A stretch of 64,000 bases of DNA from contig DATMMO010000182.1 of the NCBI GenBank assembly GCA_035569695.1, positions 1 to 64,000 of the forward strand, in the 5' to 3' direction. Positions 16,866 through 26,042 of the stretch are shown one piece after another (the stretch's first letter is position 1; each line of letters starts with the position of its first letter). The notes below the pieces were generated by a model. That model saw only the letters and a list, made by a program, of their open reading frames with translations. It was not told the origin of the DNA and made no database searches. The stretch is from DASXMT01 sp035569695 (GTDB lineage: Bacteria; Actinomycetota; Acidimicrobiia; Acidimicrobiales; RAAP-2). The translations under genes and the position numbers were made by a program.

Positions 16866-17240
16866 AAGCCTCGCAAAGGCAGGCTGGTTATTGAGGACAC
16901 TCCTGTCGGTTCCTAGCGAGTAGCTACTTGTCCCGGGCCATGGCTTGGGCAGGTCGTCTGTTGAGAAGGACTCCCAAGCGGCACATAGCTCCGGGCGGCA
17001 GGCCTCGCCTCAAGTCTGGGGAAGCACCTCGGTAGTCGGCGATCTGTCTGCGCGTTCAACAGGCTGGGAAGTGACCGGAGTTAATTAGCTTCTCTTTTTT
17101 TTGTCGGAGTGCAGCGCGAACTACCGCGAGGTGGTATTCGGCGTGGATTCGCATGTCGGCACCATCCCTACTCCAGCCCAACACCAGGTCGGAGTAGCAG
17201 CGCTGATGACGAGTCGGCAGGCAGTTCGCGGCGACGCTGC
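16866..17240. other. gene-free interval with a T8 run
   Basis: No reading frame here resembles a protein and none has a start with a ribosome site. It is less GC-rich than its surroundings and holds a run of eight T (17095-17102). I could not find a stem before it strong enough to call a terminator. Confidence 0.5.
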
Positions 17241-18323
17241 TTAGCGATGTGAGATGCCATCTTTCTTGGGAGCCATTTCGTTGGTTCCCCGTTTGTCCGA
17301 GGGGATCCCCGGCCCGACAACCCCATCCCTGAGCAGCATTCGGCTTTGGAGTGTATAGAGAAGGCCGAAAGATGGGACGACCAAAACCACGGCGAGAACG
17401 GCCAGCACAATGACCGCCACGAGCGTCGCATGGGGAGCGCCGGCGTTGCTGAGTGTCACAGTCGTGCGGGGCAGGAGTACCGGATACTGGGCCACTCCCC
17501 ATCCCCAGATGACGCAGGCGACGCCGAGGGCGGCGATCACCCGGGCGACCATCACTCGGTGTGCCGCCAGCAGAGCGAGAACAGCCAGCCCGCAGACGCC
17601 CGCCACGACCACGAGTGGCAACGCCCTACCGGTCAGCCGTGCGTAGAGCACGAGGTTTGAGCGGTTGAGCTCGGCCAGGGTGGCCAGCGACAGTGCTCCG
17701 GCCACGAGGGCCGCAACCTGAGCGCGCCGGGCAAAATAGGTCTGGAGCGATCGTTCGGAGCGACGCGCCGCCTCTCCGGTCAGGTAGACAGCCGCCAGGT
17801 AGCCGCAGGCGCTGACGAACAGGAATCCAATGAGGATCGACGTCGGGCTGGTCCAAGCACTGACGCTGGCCTGGCTCGCCTGGGCCGGGATGGCGCCGGT
17901 GGCGATGGCGCCGATCACGGTGCCCATGAAGAATGGGGTGACCAGCGACGAGAAGGCAAACGTGGCGCCGGCAGCACGCTCCAGACCGGGCCGTGAAATC
18001 TCTTTGCGGAAGGCGAAACCTGAGCCTCGCAGGACGATCCCGGCTAGCGCCAGCCACAGGGGTAGCGCGGCCACGGTCATGACCGAGGCAAAGGCGTGCG
18101 GGAACGCGGTCCAGAAGATGACCAGATCGAAGACCAGCCAGACGTGGTTGGCCTCCCATATCGGTGTGATGGATTCATCGATGAGCTGGCGCGGCGCTCG
18201 CCCTCGCTGGTCACCTCCGGCCAGGAGGTCCCACAGGCCGCCACCGAAGTCGGCGCCGCCCAGTACGGCGTACAAGGTCACCGAGGCGAGCAGGATGGCT
18301 CCCACCGTCGCCGCCGCCATCAC
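17241..18323 (-). CDS. cydB: cytochrome bd ubiquinol oxidase subunit II
   Basis: A 360-residue integral membrane subunit of the bd-type quinol oxidase. The opening LYAVLGGADFGGGLWDLL and ESITPIWEANHVWLVFDLVIFWTAFPHAF are hallmark CydB sequences, followed by KEISRPGLERAAGATFAFSSL and about nine hydrophobic segments. CydB supports CydA, which carries the hemes and reduces O2 to water with electrons from quinol. The start ATG overlaps the cydA stop (18320-18323). The last 30 residues are a hydrophilic tail. With cydA frameshifted, the pair may not make an active oxidase. Confidence 0.93.
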   Translation of the reverse strand: MMAAATVGAILLASVTLYAVLGGADFGGGLWDLLAGGDQRGRAPRQLIDESITPIWEANHVWLVFDLVIFWTAFPHAFASVMTVAALPLWLALAGIVLRGSGFAFRKEISRPGLERAAGATFAFSSLVTPFFMGTVIGAIATGAIPAQASQASVSAWTSPTSILIGFLFVSACGYLAAVYLTGEAARRSERSLQTYFARRAQVAALVAGALSLATLAELNRSNLVLYARLTGRALPLVVVAGVCGLAVLALLAAHRVMVARVIAALGVACVIWGWGVAQYPVLLPRTTVTLSNAGAPHATLVAVIVLAVLAVVLVVPSFGLLYTLQSRMLLRDGVVGPGIPSDKRGTNEMAPKKDGISHR

Positions 18324-19703
18324 GTCCCTACCTGACCGACGAGACGATCCTGTGGTCCATAGGGAACGGCGACCTCCTCGAGGTCACTGCGTCGCCACCG
18401 TCGCGAGAGCATTCGCAGGATGAGGATCGTCGCCGTCCCCAGTAGTGCGTACAACACGATGACGATGCTGAGACTGGTAACGACGCCGCCGTTGGTGGTT
18501 GACGCGGCAGCGGTGGTCTGAAGCCGGTAGACCACCCAGGGCTGGCGGCCAACCTCGGTAACCACCCAGCCGCTCTCCATGGCCACGATGGCGGCGAGAC
18601 CGCTGACTGCGCCGGCCATCCAGAAGAGGCGCTGCCGGGGCAGACGGCGGTGCCGCCACCACGCATAGGCCGCCCACAGCCCGGCCAGCAAGAGCAGAGT
18701 CCCGAGCCCCACCATGACGTCGAAGCACAGGTGGATGAGCCAGGGGACAGGAGGGCGGTCTACAGCTGGGACGCTGTCCCAGCCGATGACCTTTGTCCCA
18801 GGACTGAAGCCGACCAGGAGCGAGTCCAAGTCAGGGATCTTCAGGCCCCCATAGATGTGGCCGCCGGAGAGGACCCCGCCGAACCACTCCGGGACATGCG
18901 TGGAGGTGCGAGCGACATACTCCATCGAGGCGAACTTCACAGGCTGGTCCTGGGCTATGGCCCGGGCCGCGGTGTCGCCGACGAAGATTTGGAACGGAGT
19001 GAGCACCGCGGCCGGAACAAATCCGAGGGCGAAGCCGGTGTAGTGGTAGCGATCATGCCGGCCACGCAGGATGCCGGCGGCGTACACCCCGGCGACGAGG
19101 AATCCGGTGACCATGTAGGCGGCAAGAATCATGTGCGGCATCTCGTAGGGAGCGGCGTGGTTGAAAAACACTTGCCACGGGTCGACTGACGTGATGCGGC
19201 CACCGCGCTCGGTGAAACCGCCCGGCTGGTTCATCCGAGTTGACCGCGACCACCGACATGGCGCCGAAGATCCCGCTCAGGGCAATCGGGATCCCGGTCG
19301 CAAAATGCGTCCAACCGGACAAGCGTCGCCAGCCATAGAGATAGATGGCGGTAAAGATCGCCTCCAGGAAGAAGAAGAGGCCTTCAATCCCGAACGGCAG
19401 CCCGAGAACAGCCCCGTAGCGCCGCATCAGCCCAGGCCACAACAGGCCCAACTCGAACGAGAGGACCGTGCCCGTGACCGCCCCGACCGCGACCAGCACG
19501 GCCATGGCCACGGACCAGCGCCGAGCGAGCCTCATGGCCGTTTCGTCGTGTCGCCGTATTCCGATGAACTCGGCCAGCAGCACGATGGTGGGCAACGCGA
19601 TCCCGAGGCAGGCCAAGATGATGTGGAACCCGAGGGTGGTCGCCATCTGAGCGCGTGCAGGCACCACCTCGCTGCTGACCTGTGCAGCAGCGATCAGCGT
19701 CAC
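18320..19703 (-). pseudogene. cydA: cytochrome bd ubiquinol oxidase subunit I, frameshifted
   Basis: Two overlapping frames together give a complete CydA. The N-terminal part (GTG 19703 to about 19240) has MATTLGFHIILACLGIALP with the heme-ligand His, and GAVTGTVLSFELGLLWPGLM. The C-terminal part (about 19234 down to 18320) has NQPGGFTERGGRITSVDPWQ, the quinol-loop region, and the hallmark VTEVGRQPWVVY. The break is between SVVAVNS and MNQPGG: relatives read V-N-x-W-M-N-Q-P, and the DNA AACTCG-G-ATGAAC lacks two bases of the Trp codon. It is either a true mutation or a sequencing error. It follows the molybdopterin gene by 53 bp. Confidence 0.85.
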
Positions 19704-19756
19704 GTCGCCGGCGCCCTCACGTCCTCATTCCCCGCCCGCTGGGCTCATACCTCTGT

Positions 19757-22120
19757 TCATGAGAGGTCCTTGGTGACCGACGGGGTGATTTCTACGTTGA
19801 GGTGCTTGGTCACCGGCTGCTCGCTCTGCGAGCTGACGTCGGCGATGCCGCAGAGGACGTTCAGTTCCGGCATGTAGCCGGCGGCGCAACCGGGTGGGAC
19901 TTCGTAGCGGACAGCCCGATAGCCGAAGACCGTCCGCTCTGTACCGTCCTTGGAGAAGCTCTTGACATTGATGAGATCGAACTCCTCGATCCCTCGGTCG
20001 CTCATGTCGGTCGCGTTCATGAAGATGACCGTCCGCAGGCCCTGGAGGCCGCGGTAGCGGTCGTCGTTCGAGTAGATCGTGGTGTTGAACTGATCATGCG
20101 ATCGGACCGTGGCGAGCACGATGCGACCGAGGCCCGGATCGACATCGTCGGGGAGGGGCGCGAGCGAGAATTCGGCCCGGCCCGAGGGCGTCTGAAAGAT
20201 CCGCTCGCGTGCCGCCTGGCGAATGCGGAAGCCGTGTGGATGTCGGCTACGAGTGTTGAAGTCCTCGAAGCCATCGAGCACTCGGGCCATCGTGTCCCGG
20301 ATGCGATCGTAGTTGTCCGCGTAGGACTCCCACGGTGTCGTGCTGGCGGGCAGAGTGGCGCGGGCCAGCCCGGCGAGGATCGAACACTCCGAGCGGAGCT
20401 CCGGGGAGGCTGGCTCCTTCATCCCGAACGAGATGTGCACCATCGACATCGCATCCTCGACGGTGATCCCCTGTTCGCCGGATGCCTGGCGGTCCTTCTC
20501 GGTGCGGCCAAGACACGGGAGGATAAGGGCACGCTTCCCGTGCACGACGTGGCTGCGATTGAGCTTCGTGCTGACCTGCACGGTCAGTTCGCACTTGCGA
20601 AGCGCCTCGGCCGTATAGGGAATATCCGGGGCGGCGAGGGCGAAATTGCCACCTAGGGCGACGAATGCCTTCATGTCGCCGCCATGCATCGCCTCGATGG
20701 TGTCGACCGTGCCCAGTCCGTGCTCACGGGGTGGCTCGAAGCCGCAGACCTCTCCGAGCCGGTCGAGGAATGCAGTACTGGGACGGTGGTCAATGCCACA
20801 CGTACGGTTACCCTGCACGTTGCTGTGGCCGCGGATGGGGCAGGGTCCCGCACCCTCACGGCCGATATTGCCTCGCAGGAGCAGCAGGTTCACGATCTCC
20901 CGCACGGTGTCGACGCCGTGTTCGTGCTGGGTGACACCCAGACACCAGGCAATGATCACTCGCTGGGACTTCAGGTAGGAATCAGCGACCTTCCGAATGT
21001 CGGGCTCGGAGATACCGGAGTCAGTGACCAGCTTCGACCATGGCGTCGACGCCACGATCTCGGCGTAGCCCTCGAATCCATGCGTGTAGCGGTCGAGGAA
21101 GTCTCGGTCGAGCGCCTCGGGGTCCTGCTTCGCCGCCTCCAGCACCGCCTTGGCCACACCCCGCATCAAGGCCAGGTCGCCGCCCATCCTCACCTGCACG
21201 TTCATCGTCCCGATCCGCGTAGTGCGGAAGGTGGCCATGTCGACGAACTCGTGGGGCACGATCGTTCGCCTCGAGGCAGCTTCGATCAGCGGGTTGATGT
21301 GGACGAGTTGCGCACCTCGCCTGTCAGCGTCGGCCAGCGAGGTGAGCATGCGTGGTGCGTTGGTGGCGGCGTTGTCCCCGATCAGCCAGATCCCGTCTGC
21401 GGCCTCCCAGTCATGCAGATCCACCGTGCCCTTGCCCGTTCCGAGCGCTGCCGTCATCGCCCGGCCACTGGCCTCGTGACACATATTCGAACAGTCCGGC
21501 AGGTTGTTGGTACCGAATTCGCGGACCCACAGCTGGTAGAGGAAGGTCGCCTCGTTGCTGAGCCGTCCGGACGTATAGAAGGCGGCCTGGTCTGGACTGT
21601 CCAGACCACGCAGGGTGTCGCCAACGAGCGCGAACGCGTCGGCCCAGGAGATGGGCTCGTACCTATCGGTCGCCGGGTTGTAGCTCAGCGGTTCGGCAAT
21701 TCGCCCTGTCCTCTCCAGGTCGTAGTCGCTCCACCCCCCCAACTCGCTCACCGTGTGGGCGGCGAAGAACCGCCGGTCGGCATCGGCGTCGGCGAGTTCC
21801 CAGGTGACGTGCTTGACCCCGTTCTCGCAGATGTCGAGATGGAGACCGTCCGGATCGTCCGGCCATGCGCAGCCTGGACAGTCAAAGCCGCCGTTCTGCT
21901 GGTTCATCTCGAAGATGGCCCGGAAGCCCTCGATCGGCTCCCCCGCCCGCTCGAGCACATGGGCCACGCTCCGCGCCGCACCCCACCCGGCGGCAGGATG
22001 GTGGTACTCGTGTCGCGAGTAGCCGCCCGGTCTCGGACCACGGCCAAGCGCTTGCTCGCCAGGGACTGCGCCGAGCATCCGCCGCTCTGCGTCCGGTGTC
22101 TCATCCGACGTCGATGCCAC
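19757..22120 (-). CDS. FdhF/YdeP-like molybdopterin oxidoreductase (alpha subunit)
   Basis: A 787-residue DMSO-reductase-superfamily enzyme of the YdeP type. AAGWGAARSVAHVLERAG and FDCPGCAWPDD open it, followed by AFYTSGRLSNEATFLYQLWV, NLPDCSNMCHEASG, GVTQHEHGVDTVREIVNLLL, PIRGHSNVQGNRTCGI, and the C-terminal cofactor region ATVRSHDQFNTTIYSNDDRY. It lacks the N-terminal CxxCxxxC cluster motif of classical formate dehydrogenases. GTG 22120 is chosen because AAAGGAG precedes it by about 6 nt. E. coli YdeP is linked to acid resistance; the substrate is unknown. Likely co-transcribed with cydA-cydB. Confidence 0.88.
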   Translation of the reverse strand: MASTSDETPDAERRMLGAVPGEQALGRGPRPGGYSRHEYHHPAAGWGAARSVAHVLERAGEPIEGFRAIFEMNQQNGGFDCPGCAWPDDPDGLHLDICENGVKHVTWELADADADRRFFAAHTVSELGGWSDYDLERTGRIAEPLSYNPATDRYEPISWADAFALVGDTLRGLDSPDQAAFYTSGRLSNEATFLYQLWVREFGTNNLPDCSNMCHEASGRAMTAALGTGKGTVDLHDWEAADGIWLIGDNAATNAPRMLTSLADADRRGAQLVHINPLIEAASRRTIVPHEFVDMATFRTTRIGTMNVQVRMGGDLALMRGVAKAVLEAAKQDPEALDRDFLDRYTHGFEGYAEIVASTPWSKLVTDSGISEPDIRKVADSYLKSQRVIIAWCLGVTQHEHGVDTVREIVNLLLLRGNIGREGAGPCPIRGHSNVQGNRTCGIDHRPSTAFLDRLGEVCGFEPPREHGLGTVDTIEAMHGGDMKAFVALGGNFALAAPDIPYTAEALRKCELTVQVSTKLNRSHVVHGKRALILPCLGRTEKDRQASGEQGITVEDAMSMVHISFGMKEPASPELRSECSILAGLARATLPASTTPWESYADNYDRIRDTMARVLDGFEDFNTRSRHPHGFRIRQAARERIFQTPSGRAEFSLAPLPDDVDPGLGRIVLATVRSHDQFNTTIYSNDDRYRGLQGLRTVIFMNATDMSDRGIEEFDLINVKSFSKDGTERTVFGYRAVRYEVPPGCAAGYMPELNVLCGIADVSSQSEQPVTKHLNVEITPSVTKDLS

Positions 22121-22698
22121 CTCAGCTCCTTTCAGCTTCTCAACCTCACCTGCCCGGCAACAATCCTCCGAAATGATCCCAAACGCAGCCCCACGGCTTG
22201 TATGTCGATTTCGCGTCAGCCGCTTCACGCCGACGGATCCGGTGTGCGGGCCGTCCACGAGCACACTCACTTGCCGACAAAGGACGTGGGGAGACGCAGG
22301 CCACATATCCAATCGGTTCGATCCTTTCGCCCGACCGGCCGGACCACGGGATCCAAGCGGTCGACTTTGCGCCGTTATCCCTCAGCGCAAAGGTGGGGAA
22401 CCCGGTATGTAGCCCGCTGGAGACAGCTTCCATTGCGCTCCTTTACCCTGATTTCACGATACGCCGGGAGGGTCGACGATGGAAGAGGGCCGGCGGAACT
22501 GACGCCCAGCCGAATGCTCAGCGTGGATGCCAAAGTTCGACCAAATACCGTCACACTGCAGCACAATGGTCGAAGTTCCTTCGGAGCGCGGACGAGGCTA
22601 TCCGTAAAGTGCCGCTGACCAGGGGTCCGGCTGGCAGTCCTTGTGGAGGCCCTTTCAAACCGCACCCGTCAACAGAGGTGGGTACTGGGCCTTCCATT
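22121..22698. other. 578-bp interval without a recognisable gene
   Basis: Several open frames cross this stretch on both strands, but none has a ribosome site or protein-like composition. The first part must hold the promoter of the molybdopterin-oxidoreductase operon (start 22120). I see no tRNA, repeat or element end in it. Confidence 0.5.
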
Positions 22699-24771
22699 TC
22701 ACGATGAGCTAATGGCCACGATTGGGGCAGAAAGCTGGATACCCCCCATCGACCCAAAGAACCCTGCGTCCCCAAACTTGAAGATTCCACCATCTGTCGC
22801 AACGAGCAGATAGCCATGACCATCGGGAGAGGCCAGCATTCCCTTGACGGGGGCGTTGAGCGGTATTCCTCCTTCTGATCCCCAGAACTGAGCATCGCCG
22901 AAAGAGAAGATTCCGCCATCGGAGGCGACCAACCAGTAGCCGCCACCATCGGGCGTGGATGCCATCCCCACAACGGGCTTGTTCAGCGGGGTGCCCCCCA
23001 TCGATCCGTAGAACTGGGCGTCTCCGAAGGAGAAGATTCCACCGTCTGAAGCGACTTCCCAATACCCGCCACCGTCTGGAGTGGCGGCGATGCCGACTAT
23101 GGGCTGGTTCAGCGGCATTCCGCCCATCGATCCGTAGAACTGGGCGTCTCCGAAGGAGAAGATTCCACCGTCTGATGCCACCAACCAATACCCGTTGCCA
23201 TCCTTGGTGCGCGTCATGCCGACGACGGGCTGGTTGAGATGTTGGCCGCCCATCGAACCGTAGAACTGGGCATCTCCAAGGGAGAAGACTCCCCCGTCAG
23301 CACCGGTCAGCCAAAGACCCTTGGCGTCAGATGTACTGGCCATCCCGACAATCAACCCATTGAGGGACGCGAGATTAGAGATGCTCGAAGTGTTTGCACC
23401 GATAGCCGCGGTACTCGGACTCCGTGCGAGCTGGAGGGGTGAGGCGTCACCGAAATTGTAGAGACTCCCGTCCGCCCCGGCCAACCAGTAGCCGCTACCC
23501 GAAACGGGGGACTCAGAGACGATATCTACCAAACCAATCGGCCCGTTCCCATTGAAGTCGCCGCTACCTACGGCGTAGCAAAGGTCTCCTGCACAGGTTG
23601 CGCCGTTCAAGACGGTGAAGGGTCCTTGGTCCACGATTGGGCCTGGGACACCGCCGGAGAGCGACGTCACATAGGCATTTCCCGGTGACCCAGAATTGCT
23701 GAGGTGCCCGACGGTGTCACAGGTAATACCGTCGGGACAGGCTACGGCCACCGCGTTGTATGACTCCAGGCCATCGGCCGGGGCACCGTTCGAGTAGCCG
23801 CTACCTTGGATGAGTCGACCGGCACTCAACTGGCCTGCCGTCAATGGAAGGGTGGGGATCTGCATGGCCACGCCTTCTGACGAAGACGACGCGATATCGA
23901 CCTGCCCTACCGCCGTGCAGGAGCTATTTGGGCACGTAACCCCCAACAGGCTCGTAGTGCCCGCTACCGGAATCTCCGCAACGCTGCTCATGACGGAATC
24001 CGTCGGAGCGGCATATTGGGGGGACCCGACGACACCTTGACTCTGACCAGAACTCCGTACATTTCCCACAGCAACGCAGGCTCCTGCATTGCAGGCGGCA
24101 CCGTAGTAGGCCGTATTCGCCGATACGTTGCCCACAACGATGGATGTACCAGTCAGTTGCCAAAGAACCCCGTTCGATCCATCGGTTCCGGCAATCAGAC
24201 AGTCAGTGGCGTTGCCAGTGCCCACGGTCGGACAGTCGACAGCATTGAACTGGCCAGTCGTACCGACTAGTGATTGTGCAAAGCCTTCGCCGTAGAACAC
24301 ATCGCTTGTTGTTGCCCCTGCTCCCGTGGCAATGCAGCCGCGGGAGCAGCTGATGGCGGTCATTCTGATCCCGGTGGCCAGTACTTGAGGTAGGTCCATT
24401 GCACCGAGGTTGGTGAACGTGAGTACGAACCCTACGTCGTCTGCCAGCGTGTCCAGATTTGGGCTCGTCGACATCGTCCCGACTGCATAACAAGTGCCAT
24501 TGGCGACACAAGCTATTGCAGCCAACTGGGAGGATACATAGGGAAACGGCGTCGGAATGAATGCAAAATTCGAACCCGGATTGGTTGGATTGGGCTGGGC
24601 CGAAGCCGATGAGCCAGAACTGATTACGGTCGCCGTCACCGCCATTGTTGCGAAGAGGCCCGCGACGACAAGGCGAAACGTCCGGGGACGGGATGCCGAG
24701 TCTCCGCGAGCTGGCCTTGACTCGACGACCCGGCGTGCATGTCGTTGGCTAGTCGACCATCGGAAAGCCAT
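22699..24771 (-). CDS. secreted two-domain repeat protein (beta-propeller-like)
   Basis: About 690 residues. The signal peptide is a basic start, then LVVAGLFATMAVTATVISSGSSASA. The N-terminal 380 residues repeat a C-x-x-G-x-C-x-AVG motif (ANGTCYAVGT, NAGACVAVGN, NSSCTAVGQV, AGDLCYAVGS). The C-terminal 250 residues are tandem 42-residue repeats of the form GYWLVASDGGIFSFGDAQFYGSMGG...LN.PVVGM..TPDG, common in extracellular actinobacterial proteins, and likely blades of a propeller. ATG 24771 is used; GTG 24819 is also in frame. No catalytic motif seen. A role at the cell surface or in binding is inferred. Confidence 0.78.
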   Translation of the reverse strand: MAFRWSTSQRHARRVVESRPARGDSASRPRTFRLVVAGLFATMAVTATVISSGSSASAQPNPTNPGSNFAFIPTPFPYVSSQLAAIACVANGTCYAVGTMSTSPNLDTLADDVGFVLTFTNLGAMDLPQVLATGIRMTAISCSRGCIATGAGATTSDVFYGEGFAQSLVGTTGQFNAVDCPTVGTGNATDCLIAGTDGSNGVLWQLTGTSIVVGNVSANTAYYGAACNAGACVAVGNVRSSGQSQGVVGSPQYAAPTDSVMSSVAEIPVAGTTSLLGVTCPNSSCTAVGQVDIASSSSEGVAMQIPTLPLTAGQLSAGRLIQGSGYSNGAPADGLESYNAVAVACPDGITCDTVGHLSNSGSPGNAYVTSLSGGVPGPIVDQGPFTVLNGATCAGDLCYAVGSGDFNGNGPIGLVDIVSESPVSGSGYWLAGADGSLYNFGDASPLQLARSPSTAAIGANTSSISNLASLNGLIVGMASTSDAKGLWLTGADGGVFSLGDAQFYGSMGGQHLNQPVVGMTRTKDGNGYWLVASDGGIFSFGDAQFYGSMGGMPLNQPIVGIAATPDGGGYWEVASDGGIFSFGDAQFYGSMGGTPLNKPVVGMASTPDGGGYWLVASDGGIFSFGDAQFWGSEGGIPLNAPVKGMLASPDGHGYLLVATDGGIFKFGDAGFFGSMGGIQLSAPIVAISSS
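22730..23330. repeat. tandem 126-bp near-identical repeats inside the propeller gene
   Basis: Copies of a CCCATCGATCCGTAGAACTGG-like block start near 22746, 22871, 22997, 23123 and 23249, exactly 126 bp (42 codons) apart. The middle three are nearly identical at the DNA level, which points to recent unit duplication or gene conversion. Confidence 0.8.
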
Positions 24772-25117
24772 TCCCAAGTTCGCTCTGTTTCCCCACTTGC
24801 AGTCCCCGAACCCTCGCACGCAGTGATCCTAGCCCGCCGCTAAATCGATCCCTCCTGCAACCGATGAAATCGTAACTGAGGTCTTCACCGCCGAAGCAGA
24901 GGATTGGAGGAACTCGCGAGCCAGCGGCCGAAAGCTCGACGAAGGTCGTGAGACTCCGGCACAAACCTTTGGGGCCCGGAGCGAACAAGGGTCGGCAAAC
25001 CATCCTGGGAAAACGAAACGTCAGCACTGCCCTGAGACCGGGCAATTGCCAACCATAGGAACGATCAGCAAACCGTGCTCGCGATTAGCGGATTTCCAGA
25101 CGTAGCACGGATTCGAG
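24772..25117. other. 346-bp interval upstream of the propeller gene
   Basis: It contains the alternative GTG start (24819) and presumably the promoter of the secreted repeat protein, and lies downstream of tRNA-Glu. No protein-like frame and no clear hairpin were found. Confidence 0.45.
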
Positions 25118-25190
25118 CAGTCCCAACGGGATTCGAACCCGTGTCTCCACCTTGAGAGGGTGATGTCCTAGGCCTCTAGACGATGGGACC
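25118..25190 (-). tRNA. tRNA-Glu (anticodon CTC)
   Basis: A 73-nt cloverleaf on the minus strand: acceptor GGTCCCA pairing with TGGGACT (a G-U pair at 1-72), D arm GTC...GAC, anticodon loop CTCTCAA giving CTC, and T arm ACGGG-TTCGAAT-CCCGT. The 3' CCA is not encoded. It lies 35 nt downstream of tRNA-Gln, close to gltX, which charges it. Confidence 0.95.
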
Positions 25191-25225
25191 AAGTGATGAC
25201 GCCCCGGTAAGGGGAGCCATCTCCG

Positions 25226-25298
25226 CTCGGGGGGGAGGGCTCGAACCTCCAACCTCATGAACCAGAATCATGCGCGCTGCCAGTTGCGCCACCCCCGA
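25226..25298 (-). tRNA. tRNA-Gln (anticodon CTG)
   Basis: A 73-nt cloverleaf on the minus strand: acceptor TCGGGGG with CCCCCGA, anticodon stem CATGA/TCATG with loop TTCTGGT giving CTG, and T arm GGAGG-TTCGAGC-CCTCC. CCA is not encoded. Most Actinobacteria lack glutaminyl-tRNA synthetase and make Gln-tRNA by misacylation through GltX and GatCAB, so its place beside gltX is suggestive. Confidence 0.95.
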
Positions 25299-25391
25299 TT
25301 GGGCGAACGGCCAATTTAGCCGACGCGGCGGGTGTCCGGCACCGGCGGCCTCGGGCATCGCGGCGGTGGGATAGGGGTGAGGGGACCGGTC

Positions 25392-26039
25392 TCACCCCAG
25401 CGAGCTGTGCACCGAGCTCAGGTGGTTGAACCCGATGATCCGACCGAGACCCACGCCCACGGCCTCTTTCAGGTAGTACGGCACCGTCGACCACCCCTTG
25501 ATCGGTGATGTCGTGGTGGGCGTGGGATAGCCGGTCAGCCCCACCGACGTGGCTATGGCCAGGCTCCGGTCCTCATGGAACCGGTCGGTGACCACCAGGA
25601 CCTGGCGGTCGCCCCGCTCCAGCAGCACCCCTGCGGCCAGGGATAGGTTCTCCCAGGAGTCCCGCCCGCCCACTTGGACGATATCGGCGGCCGGAACACC
25701 CCTCGTCTCCAGGTACCGGGCCGAGGCCTCGGCCTCGGTAAAGGTGTCGCCTGATTCCTTGTAGCCGGTCACCACCACCAGGGGGGCCAGATGATCTCGC
25801 CACAGCAGCTCGGCCTCGTTCAGTCGAGCGGCGAGATCGGGCGATGGCACCCCGTTGTACTGGGCCGCCCCCATGACCACGATGGCCTGAGCCGGTCGAG
25901 GATCGGAGTGACGCCCGGTCAGCCACACCTGGACCAGGGTCACGCCCAGATAGACAGCGATCCCCACCACCACCAACAGAACCAGTCGGATGATCTTTCC
26001 CAGCAGGCTGATCCCGGTCAGCGTGGCCAGAAGACCCAC
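25392..26039 (-). CDS. DUF218 (SanA/YdcF-type) membrane-anchored protein
   Basis: A 215-residue protein with one N-terminal membrane segment (IIRLVLLVVVGIAVYLGVTLV) and a DUF218 domain. AIVVMGAAQYNGVPSPDLAARL, VVTGYKESGDTFTEAEASARYL and NLSLAAGVL are the conserved strands, with LVVTDRFHEDRSLAIA in the position of the family's H-x-x-R. The family includes vancomycin high-temperature-exclusion protein SanA and ElyC, linked to envelope polysaccharide steps; the chemistry is unknown. GTG 26039 lies 3 nt after the gltX stop codon, so it is translated from the same message. Confidence 0.85.
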   Translation of the reverse strand: MGLLATLTGISLLGKIIRLVLLVVVGIAVYLGVTLVQVWLTGRHSDPRPAQAIVVMGAAQYNGVPSPDLAARLNEAELLWRDHLAPLVVVTGYKESGDTFTEAEASARYLETRGVPAADIVQVGGRDSWENLSLAAGVLLERGDRQVLVVTDRFHEDRSLAIATSVGLTGYPTPTTTSPIKGWSTVPYYLKEAVGVGLGRIIGFNHLSSVHSSLG

Positions 26040-26042
26040 GTC

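Noticed and set aside
17095..17102. T8 run as a rho-independent terminator
   Set aside because: No stable stem was found directly before it on either strand.
20684..22618. 644-residue open frame on the plus strand
   Set aside because: Antisense shadow of the molybdopterin oxidoreductase; no recognisable motif and composition typical of complementary high-GC coding DNA.
22198..22707. 169-residue open frame in the gap before the propeller gene
   Set aside because: No ribosome site, no protein-like pattern, and its neighbours' starts lie inside or next to it.
22730..23330. CRISPR-like regular spacing
   Set aside because: The units are 126 bp, coding, and repeat without spacers; it is a protein repeat.
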